Position numbers and translations under genes: made by a program. From positions 1 to 33,702 of the IMG/VR virus record IMGVR_UViG_3300048556_000020: a DNA stretch of 33,702 nt. The stretch is one strand, 5' to 3'. This document shows positions 1-7,134 of this stretch, piece by piece. This DNA comes from a virus. Under the pieces are notes generated by a model, which saw only the letters and a program-made list of their open reading frames with translations, searched no databases and was not told the origin of the DNA. Numbering within the stretch: the first letter of the stretch is position 1; each line of letters opens with the position of its first letter.

Positions 1-147
1 GTTTGCGAGATAATCGAAAATTTATGCAGTGTATTAACACAAGACTGCATATCTTTAAAATACAATTTAACTGAGATAATAATATATGACCCTTTCAAAA
101 ACATCGAACCTTTTAAATTTAGCAACCAATATTTTAAAACCTTATAA
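1..147 (+). CDS. C-terminal part of a small hypothetical protein, 5' end cut by the window edge
   Basis: Frame 1 is open from the first base to TAA at 145-147 and encodes 48 residues with no start of its own. The next gene starts one base later, at 149, the close packing seen all through this genome. The last gene of the window (33430-33702) reaches the right edge exactly on a codon boundary, so joining the two ends gives one uninterrupted 139-residue protein. I infer that this is its C-terminal third. No domain is recognised; the segment is rich in Ile, Asn, Phe and Lys. It would be the second gene of the early operon that starts at the promoter near 33122. Confidence 0.6.
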   Translation, partial: VCEIIENLCSVLTQDCISLKYNLTEIIIYDPFKNIEPFKFSNQYFKTL

Positions 148-148
148 A

Positions 149-439
149 ATGAGACAAATAACAATAGATAGTATTAATTCTTTTTTAAATAGAGAAACAT
201 TCACCCGACAAAATATGAAGGTGAGAGAGATGAACGGCAAATTTTATTTAAAATTACATAATAATATAATAGCCGTACTTCATCCAGAAGGCACCCTACA
301 AATAACCAATGCAGGCTGGCAAAGTAATACAACAAAAGAACGTTTGAACGGTTTGCCTAATGTTTCAATATATCAAAAGAATTTTGTTTGGTATCTTAAC
401 GGCAAAGAATGGGACGGACAATTAACAACTATTAATTAA
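149..439 (+). CDS. Conserved small phage protein of unknown function (96 aa)
   Basis: The protein begins MRQITIDSINSFLN and has a C-terminal half containing NAGWQSNTTKERLNGLPNVS and a WYLNGKEWDG motif. That pattern (NTTKERLNxLP followed by WYLNGxxWxG) recurs, from memory, in hypothetical proteins of Bacteroidetes phages. An in-frame ATG at 86 would add 21 residues, but it lies inside the open frame that ends at 147. The ATG at 149, one base after that stop, is preferred. Its first residues resemble those of the gene at 33159 (M-x-x-[LI]-T-[VI]-x-S-I), so the two may share an N-terminal element. Function unknown. Confidence 0.75.
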   Translation: MRQITIDSINSFLNRETFTRQNMKVREMNGKFYLKLHNNIIAVLHPEGTLQITNAGWQSNTTKERLNGLPNVSIYQKNFVWYLNGKEWDGQLTTIN

Positions 440-446
440 CAACATT

Positions 447-683
447 ATGAAATTAACACTCTCACAAAAACTAAATATATTAAAGAGTAAAAAAACATTT
501 ATCTCTTTTAATATTGATAAGGATAAAAAGTTAATAGAGTATACTTTAAATGATAACTTTGTAAGATACAAACCAAAGTATAATAATTTTAAATTGTTGG
601 ATATCTTTAAAGATGATTATATTTTGAACTCAAAACAAAACTACACATTAAAACAAATATTAAAACAAATAAATATATATTGA
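447..683 (+). CDS. Hypothetical protein, small and lysine-rich (78 aa)
   Basis: An open frame 7 bases after the previous stop, with an AT-rich leader (AACATTATG) typical of starts here. The product is basic and rich in Lys, Asn, Leu and Ile (MKLTLSQKLNILKSKK at the N terminus) with no membrane segment or catalytic motif that I recognise. It sits in the early operon between two other small genes. Its size and composition fit the host-takeover genes common at the edges of phage genomes, but the sequence gives no specific function. Confidence 0.65.
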   Translation: MKLTLSQKLNILKSKKTFISFNIDKDKKLIEYTLNDNFVRYKPKYNNFKLLDIFKDDYILNSKQNYTLKQILKQINIY

Positions 684-685
684 TT

Positions 686-835
686 ATGATACAAGAATAT
701 AAAAACCTAATAAACAATTTTGGTTCCTATGAAGTTAACGCCATATTAGGAAATATAAAAAGCTATGAGAGATTAAGAAACAAACATAGTTATAAACAAA
801 TCTATAAAGAAGTTTTATATCTATTGAAAGTTTGA
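686..835 (+). CDS. Very small hypothetical protein (49 aa), last gene of the early operon
   Basis: ATG at 686 lies two bases after the stop of the preceding gene; stop TGA at 833-835. The product (N terminus MIQEYKNLINNFGSYEVNAI) has a short region rich in Tyr, Lys and Arg that looks helical (SYERLRNKHSYKQIYKEV). The spacing, the immediate downstream terminator (861-886) and phage-like composition support a real gene. The central charged and aromatic helices could suit nucleic-acid or protein binding, but nothing specific is seen. Confidence 0.55.
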   Translation: MIQEYKNLINNFGSYEVNAILGNIKSYERLRNKHSYKQIYKEVLYLLKV

Positions 836-860
836 ATTTTAATACATATTATACAAATTA

Positions 861-886
861 GGGGCTATATTTTAGCCCCTTTTTTT
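861..886 (+). terminator. Intrinsic terminator ending the early operon
   Basis: GGGGCTA (861-867) and TAGCCCC (873-879) form a perfect 7-bp stem around a 5-base loop, followed by seven T (880-886). It lies 25 bases after the stop of the 49-residue gene. Confidence 0.85.
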
Positions 887-1141
887 ATGCAATTATTTTT
901 ATAAGTATCTCAGCGTCAAATATAGGTATTAATTTGGTTTGTGGCCGATTTTAAGCCCTTCTAATAGCCTATCTCTTTTCCTCTAACCTCAACTATCAAA
1001 TTCAGTACAAAGCGTCTTAAAACGCTTTATATCAGCTAATAAGAGACTGACACATTGTCAGCAAGATTGTTTGGTTTTGTCAGTTTGACGTAAATTGAAG
1101 AACTCGGCAGTTGTGTTATCCATTCCAATGATTTCAATCAC

Positions 1142-1241
1142 GTTTAATATGATGGGGGTCAAAACTCTTTTTGACTAAAACTGATTTATTGATTTCAGAA
1201 ATATATCTGGAAACAAGTTTATGTTTAATATGATGCCCCCC
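1142..1241 (+). repeat. Pair of GTTTAATATGATG repeats with G5 and C6 tracts
   Basis: GTTTAATATGATG occurs at 1142-1154 followed by a G tract, and again at 1223-1235 followed by six C. The G and C tracts could pair across 80 bases, enclosing the GTCAAAA/TTTTGAC hairpin. The same core recurs after terL (32756-32840), after the tail tube gene (13144-13179) and after the lysis cassette (22161-22196). Confidence 0.7.
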
Positions 1242-1463
1242 TTTAGGAAGATAGTTATTTTAAAATAGATTTATACTCGTTAGGTTGAATACTACTTGGG
1301 CATCAGCGAAAATAACAAAGGATTAAGTAGTGCAATTTCTAAGGAGATTTGATTTACCTGAACCAACTATATCTCTATAGAAGTTTGGCAACTTATGCAG
1401 ATTTGCGACTGCTATACACTTATAACAATAAACCACTATTTTCATTTTGGGTGTATAAGAAAA

Positions 1464-1500
1464 AAGTATTGATACTTAGTTAGCTATAGATAATATCTAT
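1464..1500. promoter_or_regulatory. Two short dyads upstream of the first late gene (operator candidates)
   Basis: AAGTAT-TG-ATACTT (1464-1477) and ATAGAT-AAT-ATCTAT (1486-1500) are perfect inverted repeats 9 bases apart. They end 23 bases before the TTGTTATAATACTATG element. Position and symmetry suit a dimeric regulator or RNA hairpins; no regulator is identified. Confidence 0.35.
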
Positions 1501-1523
1501 GATAAAATGATATTCATCAAATA

Positions 1524-1539
1524 TTGTTATAATACTATG
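1524..1539 (+). promoter_or_regulatory. Late-gene motif TTGTTATAATACTATG before the tail chaperone gene
   Basis: The 16-base element ends in the start codon at 1537. It recurs (with C or T at one position) at 9432, 13214 and 31136, and in weaker form at 11036 and 20676, each time before a virion or packaging gene or the fibre accessory gene. It contains TATAAT. It may be a late promoter giving an almost leaderless mRNA, or a strong translation-start context. Confidence 0.5.
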
Positions 1540-2262
1540 AGTAAAATAGATTTAACGATACCATTTAGTTTGGGGCAGATAACACTAGGTCAATATCAGG
1601 ATTATTTGAAGATATTAGATAAGTGGGATAAGGAAGATGAGACGTATCTAAAATTAAAGATACTACAGATATTTTGTAAGATGTCTGCGGAAGATGTACA
1701 GAGGATTAAGCTATCAGAGTTTGAGGATACTATACAACACATAAACAACTTATTTGATGATGACACTAGTAAGTTGGTTAATAGATTTAAGATGACTGGT
1801 AGTGACGGAGAGGGCGGTCAAAGGACTGTTGAGTTTGGTTTTATACCTAAGCTAGATGACATATCTTTTGGGGAGTATATTGATTTAGAGTCCTACATAG
1901 GAGAATGGAAAGATATGCACAAGGCTATGGCTGTTTTATTCAGGCCTATATCAAAACACAGCAGGGGCTTCTACTTAATAGAAGATTACGCTGGGAGTAA
2001 TAAGTATTCAGAGGCTATGAGAGATATGCCACTGAATGTAGCTTTATCGGCTACGGTTTTTTTTTATCGTTTAGGAATAAAATTGCAGAATTATACTCTG
2101 GACTCTTTAGCGAAGCAGATGTCGAAGGCGGAAGCTCAACAAGCATGCAGGCTAACTTTGGGAAAAAGTGGGGTTGGTATCAATCAATACATACACTTGC
2201 TCAAGGAGACGTTAGAAGGATTGACGAAGTTACAGCGACCAGTCTTCATAAGTGCTTTATGA
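1537..2262 (+). CDS. Tail assembly chaperone, short form (G-like, 241 aa)
   Basis: This is the zero-frame product of a lambda G/GT-type pair. Such chaperones coat the tape measure protein during tail assembly and are absent from mature virions. The protein is helical and acidic, and a segment VFFYRLGIKLQNYTLDSLAK resembles the FFxxLGxxLxxxTLxxL stretch I associate with Bacteroidetes phage tail chaperones. The start at 1537 is chosen over 1507 because it completes the recurring TTGTTATAATACTATG element. A GGGAAAA slippery heptamer sits at 2160-2166 in the right phase, giving the longer form described separately. As in other phages, the unshifted form should be the more abundant. It is first in a long structural operon. 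Confidence 0.75.
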   Translation: MSKIDLTIPFSLGQITLGQYQDYLKILDKWDKEDETYLKLKILQIFCKMSAEDVQRIKLSEFEDTIQHINNLFDDDTSKLVNRFKMTGSDGEGGQRTVEFGFIPKLDDISFGEYIDLESYIGEWKDMHKAMAVLFRPISKHSRGFYLIEDYAGSNKYSEAMRDMPLNVALSATVFFYRLGIKLQNYTLDSLAKQMSKAEAQQACRLTLGKSGVGINQYIHLLKETLEGLTKLQRPVFISAL

Positions 2263-2330
2263 TGTTAGAATATGAAAAGGACAAGAATAAGGTTGAGAAC
2301 GCTATGATTAAAAAATCAATGAGAAAATAA
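1537..2330 (+). CDS. Tail assembly chaperone, long form made by -1 frameshift (GT-like, 264 aa)
   Basis: Reading 1537-2166, slipping back one base at GGGAAAA and continuing 2166-2330 gives 210 + 54 = 264 residues. The shifted reading joins to give LGKKWGWYQSIHTLAQGD at the junction; the GKKWGWY-like motif is, from memory, conserved in the C-terminal part of Bacteroidetes phage tail chaperones. The -1 frame has no start of its own with a plausible leader. In lambda the T extension recruits the tail tube protein to the G-coated tape measure, and I infer the same role. A mass-spectrometry peptide spanning the junction would prove it. Confidence 0.7.
2160..2166 (+). promoter_or_regulatory. -1 programmed ribosomal frameshift site GGGAAAA
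   Basis: The heptamer fits X_XXY_YYZ in the zero frame (TTG GGA AAA AGT), so P-site GGA and A-site AAA can re-pair as GGG and AAA. Lambda uses the near-identical GGGAAAG at the same gene pair. I saw no clear downstream pseudoknot by eye. Confidence 0.75.
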
Positions 2331-2333
2331 GAT

Positions 2334-2831
2334 ATGAACTTTTACGAATTAATAGACTTAATTAAGCAACTAATAGGAGACAACGACTTCACCAATAAGA
2401 TTACTTTTGGGGAGCTTGCAGATGTGGACTTGAATAAAGACACGACCTTTCCTTTGTTGCACATAATGCTTGAGCAAGTAACAATACAGCCTTCATCAAT
2501 GGAGTACAGGCTAAACATAATTGCTGCTGATGTTGTAGACAAAATGAATACTGATATAGGTGTTGACGATTTCTATGGAAACGACAACACCCAAGACGTA
2601 ATTAATACACAGCTAAGGGTTACTACGCAGTTAGTAAATGCACTTAGAAGACTAGACTTAGTGGGAGAGAAGTTTACCAGACTTCAGGACGAACCTATAG
2701 CAACACCATTCAAGGAGAGATTCGACAATGAGATTGCTGGCTGGGAAACAACTATAACACTTAAAAAGACACAGGATGGTTCGTTTGGTATTGCAAACCC
2801 ATCTGGTGTAGGCCTGCCTGATTGTACATGA
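2334..2831 (+). CDS. Tail completion or tail terminator-like protein (165 aa)
   Basis: The N-terminal helix (MNFYELIDLIKQLIGD) is followed by a beta-rich core with the pattern ITFGELADVDLNKDTTFPLL, then a helical stretch around DNTQDVINTQLRVTTQLVNA. This arrangement matches, from memory, small virion proteins of Bacteroidetes phages found beside an HK97 gp10-like gene and thought to end the tail tube or join it to the head. The family assignment rests on pattern and context, not on catalytic residues. It starts 3 bases after the chaperone stop and its TGA overlaps the next ATG, so translation is probably coupled. Confidence 0.55.
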   Translation: MNFYELIDLIKQLIGDNDFTNKITFGELADVDLNKDTTFPLLHIMLEQVTIQPSSMEYRLNIIAADVVDKMNTDIGVDDFYGNDNTQDVINTQLRVTTQLVNALRRLDLVGEKFTRLQDEPIATPFKERFDNEIAGWETTITLKKTQDGSFGIANPSGVGLPDCT

Positions 2832-3310
2832 GTTTAGAGCAAAACATAAGAGACGCTCTCGAAAAAATAGGAGAGTATTATGTTGTAGAGCTGAAGAACA
2901 GGCTTGCGGCTGATGATAATGTGGCCTCTAGGGATTTGATAAATAGCATATCATCAAAGCCCATAAGCCAAGAGGCAGTAGTAATAACGGCCAACAGATA
3001 TCTGGAAGCCTTGTCTGACGGAAAGAAGGCAACAAGTAAGGGGCCTTCTCCTGAGATGGTAAGTAGAATTACATCTTGGATGAAGTTTAGAGGTCTTAGA
3101 CCAAGAAACGGAGGTTTAACACCCTCTAGCTATAAGTCTGCATCTTTTGTTATTGCAAGAAGAATTAACAAAACTGGCTGGGCTGGAAGCAGCGTAATAC
3201 AAAGGTCATTCAAGGCAATAGAAGACAAGATTGACATAGAGATTACAAACGCATTTAAAAAAGAATTAGATAGAATTATCGAAGATATAAACAAAGAGCA
3301 AAAGAAATGA
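2828..3310 (+). CDS. HK97 gp10-like head-tail joining protein (160 aa)
   Basis: The protein has an N-terminal helix (SLEQNIRDALEKIGEYYVVE), a small beta region, a central basic loop (GKKATSKGPSPEMVSRITSW, then MKFRGLRPRNGG) and a long C-terminal helix. The GPSPEMVxRIxxWMKxRGLxPR stretch is typical of gp10-like tail completion or head-closure proteins in Bacteroidetes phages. The ATG at 2828 overlaps the upstream TGA (ATGA) and is preferred over TTG at 2822. Its own TGA overlaps the next ATG at 3307. It presumably acts at the head-tail interface. Confidence 0.6.
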   Translation: MSLEQNIRDALEKIGEYYVVELKNRLAADDNVASRDLINSISSKPISQEAVVITANRYLEALSDGKKATSKGPSPEMVSRITSWMKFRGLRPRNGGLTPSSYKSASFVIARRINKTGWAGSSVIQRSFKAIEDKIDIEITNAFKKELDRIIEDINKEQKK

Positions 3311-4800
3311 TAGTAACATACAACAAGGTACTAATAGACATAACAAGCGAGTTTGACACTGGCGACACAATAGTAGTAACTGACTCTGGAGGGAATACGC
3401 TTACTTGGACTTCTCCAGCAGATTATCCAACACCAACTGGAACTGAAACATCTCAGTCGCTTCTGTCTTTTATTAGCTCCTTGTCTAGCGGAGACAATAT
3501 ATCTATAAGCGGTAAAATGCAATTAAGAGCCTATGGTGGCATAACAAACTTTACTAGGGGAAACTTTCTTCTAGGAGATAGACTAATTAGCTTTTCTTCT
3601 GTTGTGGCTGGAGGCTCTAATTCATCAGGTGCTATAACCGCAACAACTGGAACTGTCAATAGGGGGTTTACGAATATACTATCAAGAAGTCCTTATGTAA
3701 TACAAAGCAATCAATCGGCATCAGAGGAGTCTGTTGGATTTGAGCTAGATGTTGACAATAATGAGATTTTCAATTTTGACCCTGCTACTGGATTTAGTAT
3801 TGACTCAACCATAACCTATGTTAAGGGTGTTGCTCTTTCGGATATAAGTCCATTTTCCAGAGATTTTATTCCAAGTGATTTTAATGGAGTTTACAGCACA
3901 AAAAACTCTGCGACTCAAGCAAAATACTCAACATTAATAGCAGACCCTCAAATATACATAGGATTTGACGGATATGGCTATTTTGAGGATGGATTCAATC
4001 CAGAGATAACAAAGGCCCTTATGCAATCCAACACTAACATATCTAAGCTAGACGACTCTCCAGTTAGGGTGCCTGTGCTTAGGGCAGCTACAGAGTCTGT
4101 TCAGTTTAGTTATCAGGGCGAAATGACATACTCTACTCAGGTGGGAACATCTTTGTCTTGTGATGAGCAAATACTTTACGTTAGTGACGTGGTTAGTGGA
4201 TTTGACAGCTTCATGCAAAGAGTTCTTTTAGACGGAGGGGTATTTGAAAATAATTCCTGCATAGAGAACTTTGAGGACGCAAACACAATATACCCTGTAG
4301 ATACAATATACATAACTGGAACTGACGGAACTGTTGAACTTATAACAGTAACAAATGTAGAGGAATGTAAATACGAGCCATACAAGATTACATTCGTAAA
4401 CAAGTTTGGCGCGCTACAAGACATTTGGTTCTATAAAAGGTCTAATTTATCCACAGAGGTAGAGAACGAGCAATACAGGGCTTCTGTGGTTTCTAGTTCT
4501 TTAGACTCGTATGGGGTTCTTACTACTGGCTACAGCACGTCTAGTCATCAGTATAAAAACATATACTCATCAGGAAAGGAGTCATTAGAGCTTAATAGTG
4601 GGTTCTACCCAGAATCTTACAATGAGATATTTAAACAACTTATGCTTAGTGAGGTTACTTGGATTAATTACGACAATAAAACACTTCCAGTAAACATAAA
4701 GACATCATCAATAAAGTACAAGACTCAATTAGACGACAAGTTAATAAACTACAATATAGAAGTTGACTTTGCATTTGACAAGATAAACCTAGCAAATTAA
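3307..4800 (+). CDS. Large virion structural protein, probably tail or tail tip (497 aa)
   Basis: A Ser-, Thr- and Asn-rich, beta-rich protein. The diagnostic stretch is residues ~355-385, with ECKYEPYKITFVNKFGALQD followed by IWFYKR. I associate this ExCxYxPYKxTFVNKFGxLQDxWFxKR motif with large virion proteins of Bacteroidetes siphophages. Their exact role is not settled in my knowledge; position between tail-completion genes and the tape measure suggests a distal tail or baseplate component. It is translationally coupled on both sides (ATGA at 3307, TAATG at 4798-4802). Confidence 0.6.
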   Translation: MIVTYNKVLIDITSEFDTGDTIVVTDSGGNTLTWTSPADYPTPTGTETSQSLLSFISSLSSGDNISISGKMQLRAYGGITNFTRGNFLLGDRLISFSSVVAGGSNSSGAITATTGTVNRGFTNILSRSPYVIQSNQSASEESVGFELDVDNNEIFNFDPATGFSIDSTITYVKGVALSDISPFSRDFIPSDFNGVYSTKNSATQAKYSTLIADPQIYIGFDGYGYFEDGFNPEITKALMQSNTNISKLDDSPVRVPVLRAATESVQFSYQGEMTYSTQVGTSLSCDEQILYVSDVVSGFDSFMQRVLLDGGVFENNSCIENFEDANTIYPVDTIYITGTDGTVELITVTNVEECKYEPYKITFVNKFGALQDIWFYKRSNLSTEVENEQYRASVVSSSLDSYGVLTTGYSTSSHQYKNIYSSGKESLELNSGFYPESYNEIFKQLMLSEVTWINYDNKTLPVNIKTSSIKYKTQLDDKLINYNIEVDFAFDKINLAN

Positions 4801-6992
4801 TGAGAAGACAGGTAGAATTATACATAAAGAAAGACAACGAATCAGGCACAGGTTATGAAAGAGTTGATTTGTTTGACTTTGAGGACATCAACATAAACAA
4901 CTCTATAAAAGACGCTAGAGACATTGGAAAGGTGTTTACGGAGTTTACTCAAGAGTTTAAAGTTCCTGCATCTAAAAACAATAACAAGCTTTTTTCTCAC
5001 TACTACAACTGGGATATATCAGTAGGTGGATTTGACGCTAGACTGAAAGTACCTGCACTGATAAAAATAAATGGTGTTGATTACAAAAAGGGTCGTTTAA
5101 CATTAAAGGGGTCAGCTCTTAACAAGAACAGAGCTAAGAACTATAGTGTTATATTCTACGGAGAAACAGTGAGTCTTAAGTCTTTGATTTCTGATGACAA
5201 GCTAAAAGATTTGAGTGCTACTTACTTGAATCAGTTTGAACTTGAGTACACTAGTTTAAGTGTTAGAAACGCCTTTATAAATGGATATAATTTAAGCGGT
5301 GGTTCTTTAGTATTAAATACTGGAACTGACGCTGGAGACCTGTGTGCTCCATTTATAAGTGCGCAAAACTACTACTTCTACGACAGCACAAATGGTGGAT
5401 TAAATCCAATAGAAGGTGCTAGCGAGTCTAGGAATGTATCGACTACCGCAACAACGACCCCAAGAGGGGTCACGTATTCAGACTTAAAGTTTGGAATAAG
5501 GGTATATCATATAATAAAAGCAATAGAAGAAACTTATGGAATTACATTCAGCACAGACTTCTTCTCTACAACAAATTTAGATTTCTATGATTTATATTTA
5601 TTTTTAAGCAAAGAAAAAGGAGGATATGCTGAAGAGGGTGGTACTTTAGTAACAGATATTGACGATTTTCAGCTAGATAGCGGTAATGACGCTAGGCCTA
5701 TGTATATTTATTACTCGTTTCAATACCCTCGTTTTATTTCTCAATTTTATGATATAACATATACTGTTACAACTCCATTTCCTAGCGCAAATTATACTGT
5801 TAAAGTTATAGATACAACAAACAATGTCGAGTATTTTAACTCAACTGGAGGTGGAACTAGCACTACTTTTGATTTTAGAGTGCAAGCAAGTTTTAATACT
5901 AGTTATTATCCAACTTTAGAGTTTGTTATTCAAGGAGAGAATGTTGGCAGTTTCGGTCAAGACCTAGTAATAAAGAAGACTACAGTAGTTAGTGGGGTTT
6001 CTAGTACGGAAGAGACATCTGAATATTCTCTTGCGTCTCTAGGCTCAAATAACTTTAACGTAGTTGGCAATATGCCAGACATAAAAGTGATAGACTTTCT
6101 TACATCACTGTTTAAGACCTTTAATCTGGTGGCATATTATGATAATGAAAAGATAAACGTAAAGACTCTTGTTGATTATTACGACAACGGACAATCAATA
6201 GACTTGACAGACTATGTAGATAACAATGTTGCAAACCTGAACAGGACAAACTTATATTCTACTATAAACTTCGAGTTTGAGAAGCCAAGTACATTTGCTG
6301 TGCTTAACTCCAATGAAATAACTTCTGATGAGTTTGGTAATGAAAAGATGAATAATTTAAGTCAAAACCCAGAGATATTTAGCACACTAGCATTTGACGG
6401 AGGAACTTACAACGTCAAGAATAAGTTTGAGAAAATAATGTACGAGAGAATGACAAACCAAACAGGAGGCGCAAATACAAATGTTGGCTGGGGTTGGCTT
6501 GTAAACAAAGACCAAGAATCTGTTTTAACTAAGCCTATACTTTTTTACGGCATAAAACAGCAATTAAGTTCAGCTCCATCAGGAAACACTCCTCCTGTAC
6601 TAATCTCATTTGACAACTTAGATGGAACATACACCAGCCTGACAAGATACATAAGAGCATCTAATACGAGGTCTCACTACAGTGGCTTGAGCTTTGTAGA
6701 AGCTCAGTCAATAAACTTCGGAAGTGAGTTTGATGAGTTCCATCAAGTAGAAAACACAACTAGCTTGTTTAAAACATACTATGAAGAGTATGTTGAAGAC
6801 ATATACAACAGAAGGTCAAGAATACTAAAGGTAAAAGCATTTCTGCCAGTAAACGTAATACTCAAGATGACTTTAGATGACGAGGTTACTATAGGCAACA
6901 GACTGTACGGAATAAACAAGATGAAGCTAAATTTGAACACAGGTAAGGCTGATTTAGAGCTAATGACAAGAACCGCAAGTAAACTAAGTTAA
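4800..6992 (+). CDS. Large virion structural protein, putative tail tip/baseplate component (730 aa)
   Basis: The N terminus reads MRRQVELYIKKDNESGTGYE, followed by SIKDARDIGKVFTEFTQEFK, VPASKNNNKLFSHYYNWDIS and a GGFDARLKVPALIKINGVDY stretch. This block is characteristic of a large virion protein family of Bacteroidetes siphophages that I recognise by pattern but whose biochemical role I cannot name. The central part is beta-rich and Thr/Ser-rich, possibly carrying adhesion domains; the C terminus returns to a mixed fold (RRSRILKVKAFLPVNVILKM). Gene order after the 497-residue protein and before the tape measure supports a tail role. Start overlaps the previous stop as TAATG. Confidence 0.6.
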   Translation: MRRQVELYIKKDNESGTGYERVDLFDFEDININNSIKDARDIGKVFTEFTQEFKVPASKNNNKLFSHYYNWDISVGGFDARLKVPALIKINGVDYKKGRLTLKGSALNKNRAKNYSVIFYGETVSLKSLISDDKLKDLSATYLNQFELEYTSLSVRNAFINGYNLSGGSLVLNTGTDAGDLCAPFISAQNYYFYDSTNGGLNPIEGASESRNVSTTATTTPRGVTYSDLKFGIRVYHIIKAIEETYGITFSTDFFSTTNLDFYDLYLFLSKEKGGYAEEGGTLVTDIDDFQLDSGNDARPMYIYYSFQYPRFISQFYDITYTVTTPFPSANYTVKVIDTTNNVEYFNSTGGGTSTTFDFRVQASFNTSYYPTLEFVIQGENVGSFGQDLVIKKTTVVSGVSSTEETSEYSLASLGSNNFNVVGNMPDIKVIDFLTSLFKTFNLVAYYDNEKINVKTLVDYYDNGQSIDLTDYVDNNVANLNRTNLYSTINFEFEKPSTFAVLNSNEITSDEFGNEKMNNLSQNPEIFSTLAFDGGTYNVKNKFEKIMYERMTNQTGGANTNVGWGWLVNKDQESVLTKPILFYGIKQQLSSAPSGNTPPVLISFDNLDGTYTSLTRYIRASNTRSHYSGLSFVEAQSINFGSEFDEFHQVENTTSLFKTYYEEYVEDIYNRRSRILKVKAFLPVNVILKMTLDDEVTIGNRLYGINKMKLNLNTGKADLELMTRTASKLS

Positions 6993-6993
6993 T

Positions 6994-7134
6994 ATGGAAT
7001 CATTAAAGGCATTAATAGAACTCTTAGACTCTGATGACTTCTTGGTAGGAGACGAGGACATAGATATAGCAAAAGGAAAATATAAAAGACCAGAAAGCTG
7101 GAAAGAATTTAGAAACATACTAAAACGTAAGTAA
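6994..7134 (+). CDS. Small acidic protein upstream of the tape measure (46 aa)
   Basis: ATG at 6994 is one base after the previous stop; TAA at 7132-7134 overlaps the tape measure ATG (TAATG). The product (MESLKALIELLDSDDFLVGD at its start) has an amphipathic helix, an acidic middle and a basic tail ending in NILKRK. The tight coupling on both sides argues that it is translated. It may be a small tail-assembly factor, but only position supports that. Confidence 0.6.
   Translation: MESLKALIELLDSDDFLVGDEDIDIAKGKYKRPESWKEFRNILKRK

Larger units (their letters stand above)
887..1536. other. 650-base non-coding region with several dyads
   Basis: No convincing gene on either strand. It holds hairpin AAAGCGT/ACGCTTT (1009-1028), hairpin CTGACA-CAT-TGTCAG (1047-1061) with another TGTCAG at about 1078, two copies of GTTTAATATGATG followed by G5 or C6 (1142-1158 and 1223-1241), hairpin GTCAAAA/TTTTGAC (1158-1175), inverted repeat ACTACTT (1291-1297)/AAGTAGT (1325-1331), and two dyads just before the late motif (1464-1500). 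It separates the early operon from the first late gene. It could be a replication origin, packaging site, structured RNA leader or control region; the sequence does not decide. Confidence 0.6.

Noticed and set aside
86-148. Longer start (ATG at 86) for the first complete gene
   Set aside because: It overlaps the frame that runs from base 1 to 147 and joins the last gene of the window; the ATG at 149 follows that stop directly.
917-924. CAAATATA as a minus-strand -7 box (TATATTTG)
   Set aside because: No TTG or TTTG at the proper spacing on that strand and no leftward gene.
1142-1241. CRISPR-like array from the GTTTAATATGATG copies
   Set aside because: Only two copies here, short repeats, associated with G/C tracts and terminators elsewhere, and no cas genes.
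1507-1536. Earlier start (ATG at 1507) for the tail chaperone
   Set aside because: The ATG at 1537 completes the recurring TTGTTATAATACTATG element found at other late genes, so the extra ten codons are probably not translated.
2057-2065. Run of nine T as the frameshift site of the tail chaperone
   Set aside because: It could also give a -1 shift, but zero-frame sequence after it (RLGIKLQNYTLDSLAK) matches the chaperone family pattern, whereas GGGAAAA further on yields the conserved GKKWGWY junction. Minor slippage here cannot be excluded.
3331-3522. Minus-strand reading frame, and the other minus-strand frames over 60 codons
   Set aside because: All lie opposite well-supported plus-strand genes, lack promoters and starts with plausible leaders, and read as low-complexity Ser/Leu/Cys-rich shadows.
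4447-4455. TTATCCACA, a perfect match to the E. coli DnaA box
   Set aside because: A single copy inside a coding gene with no other copies nearby; expected by chance in AT-rich DNA.
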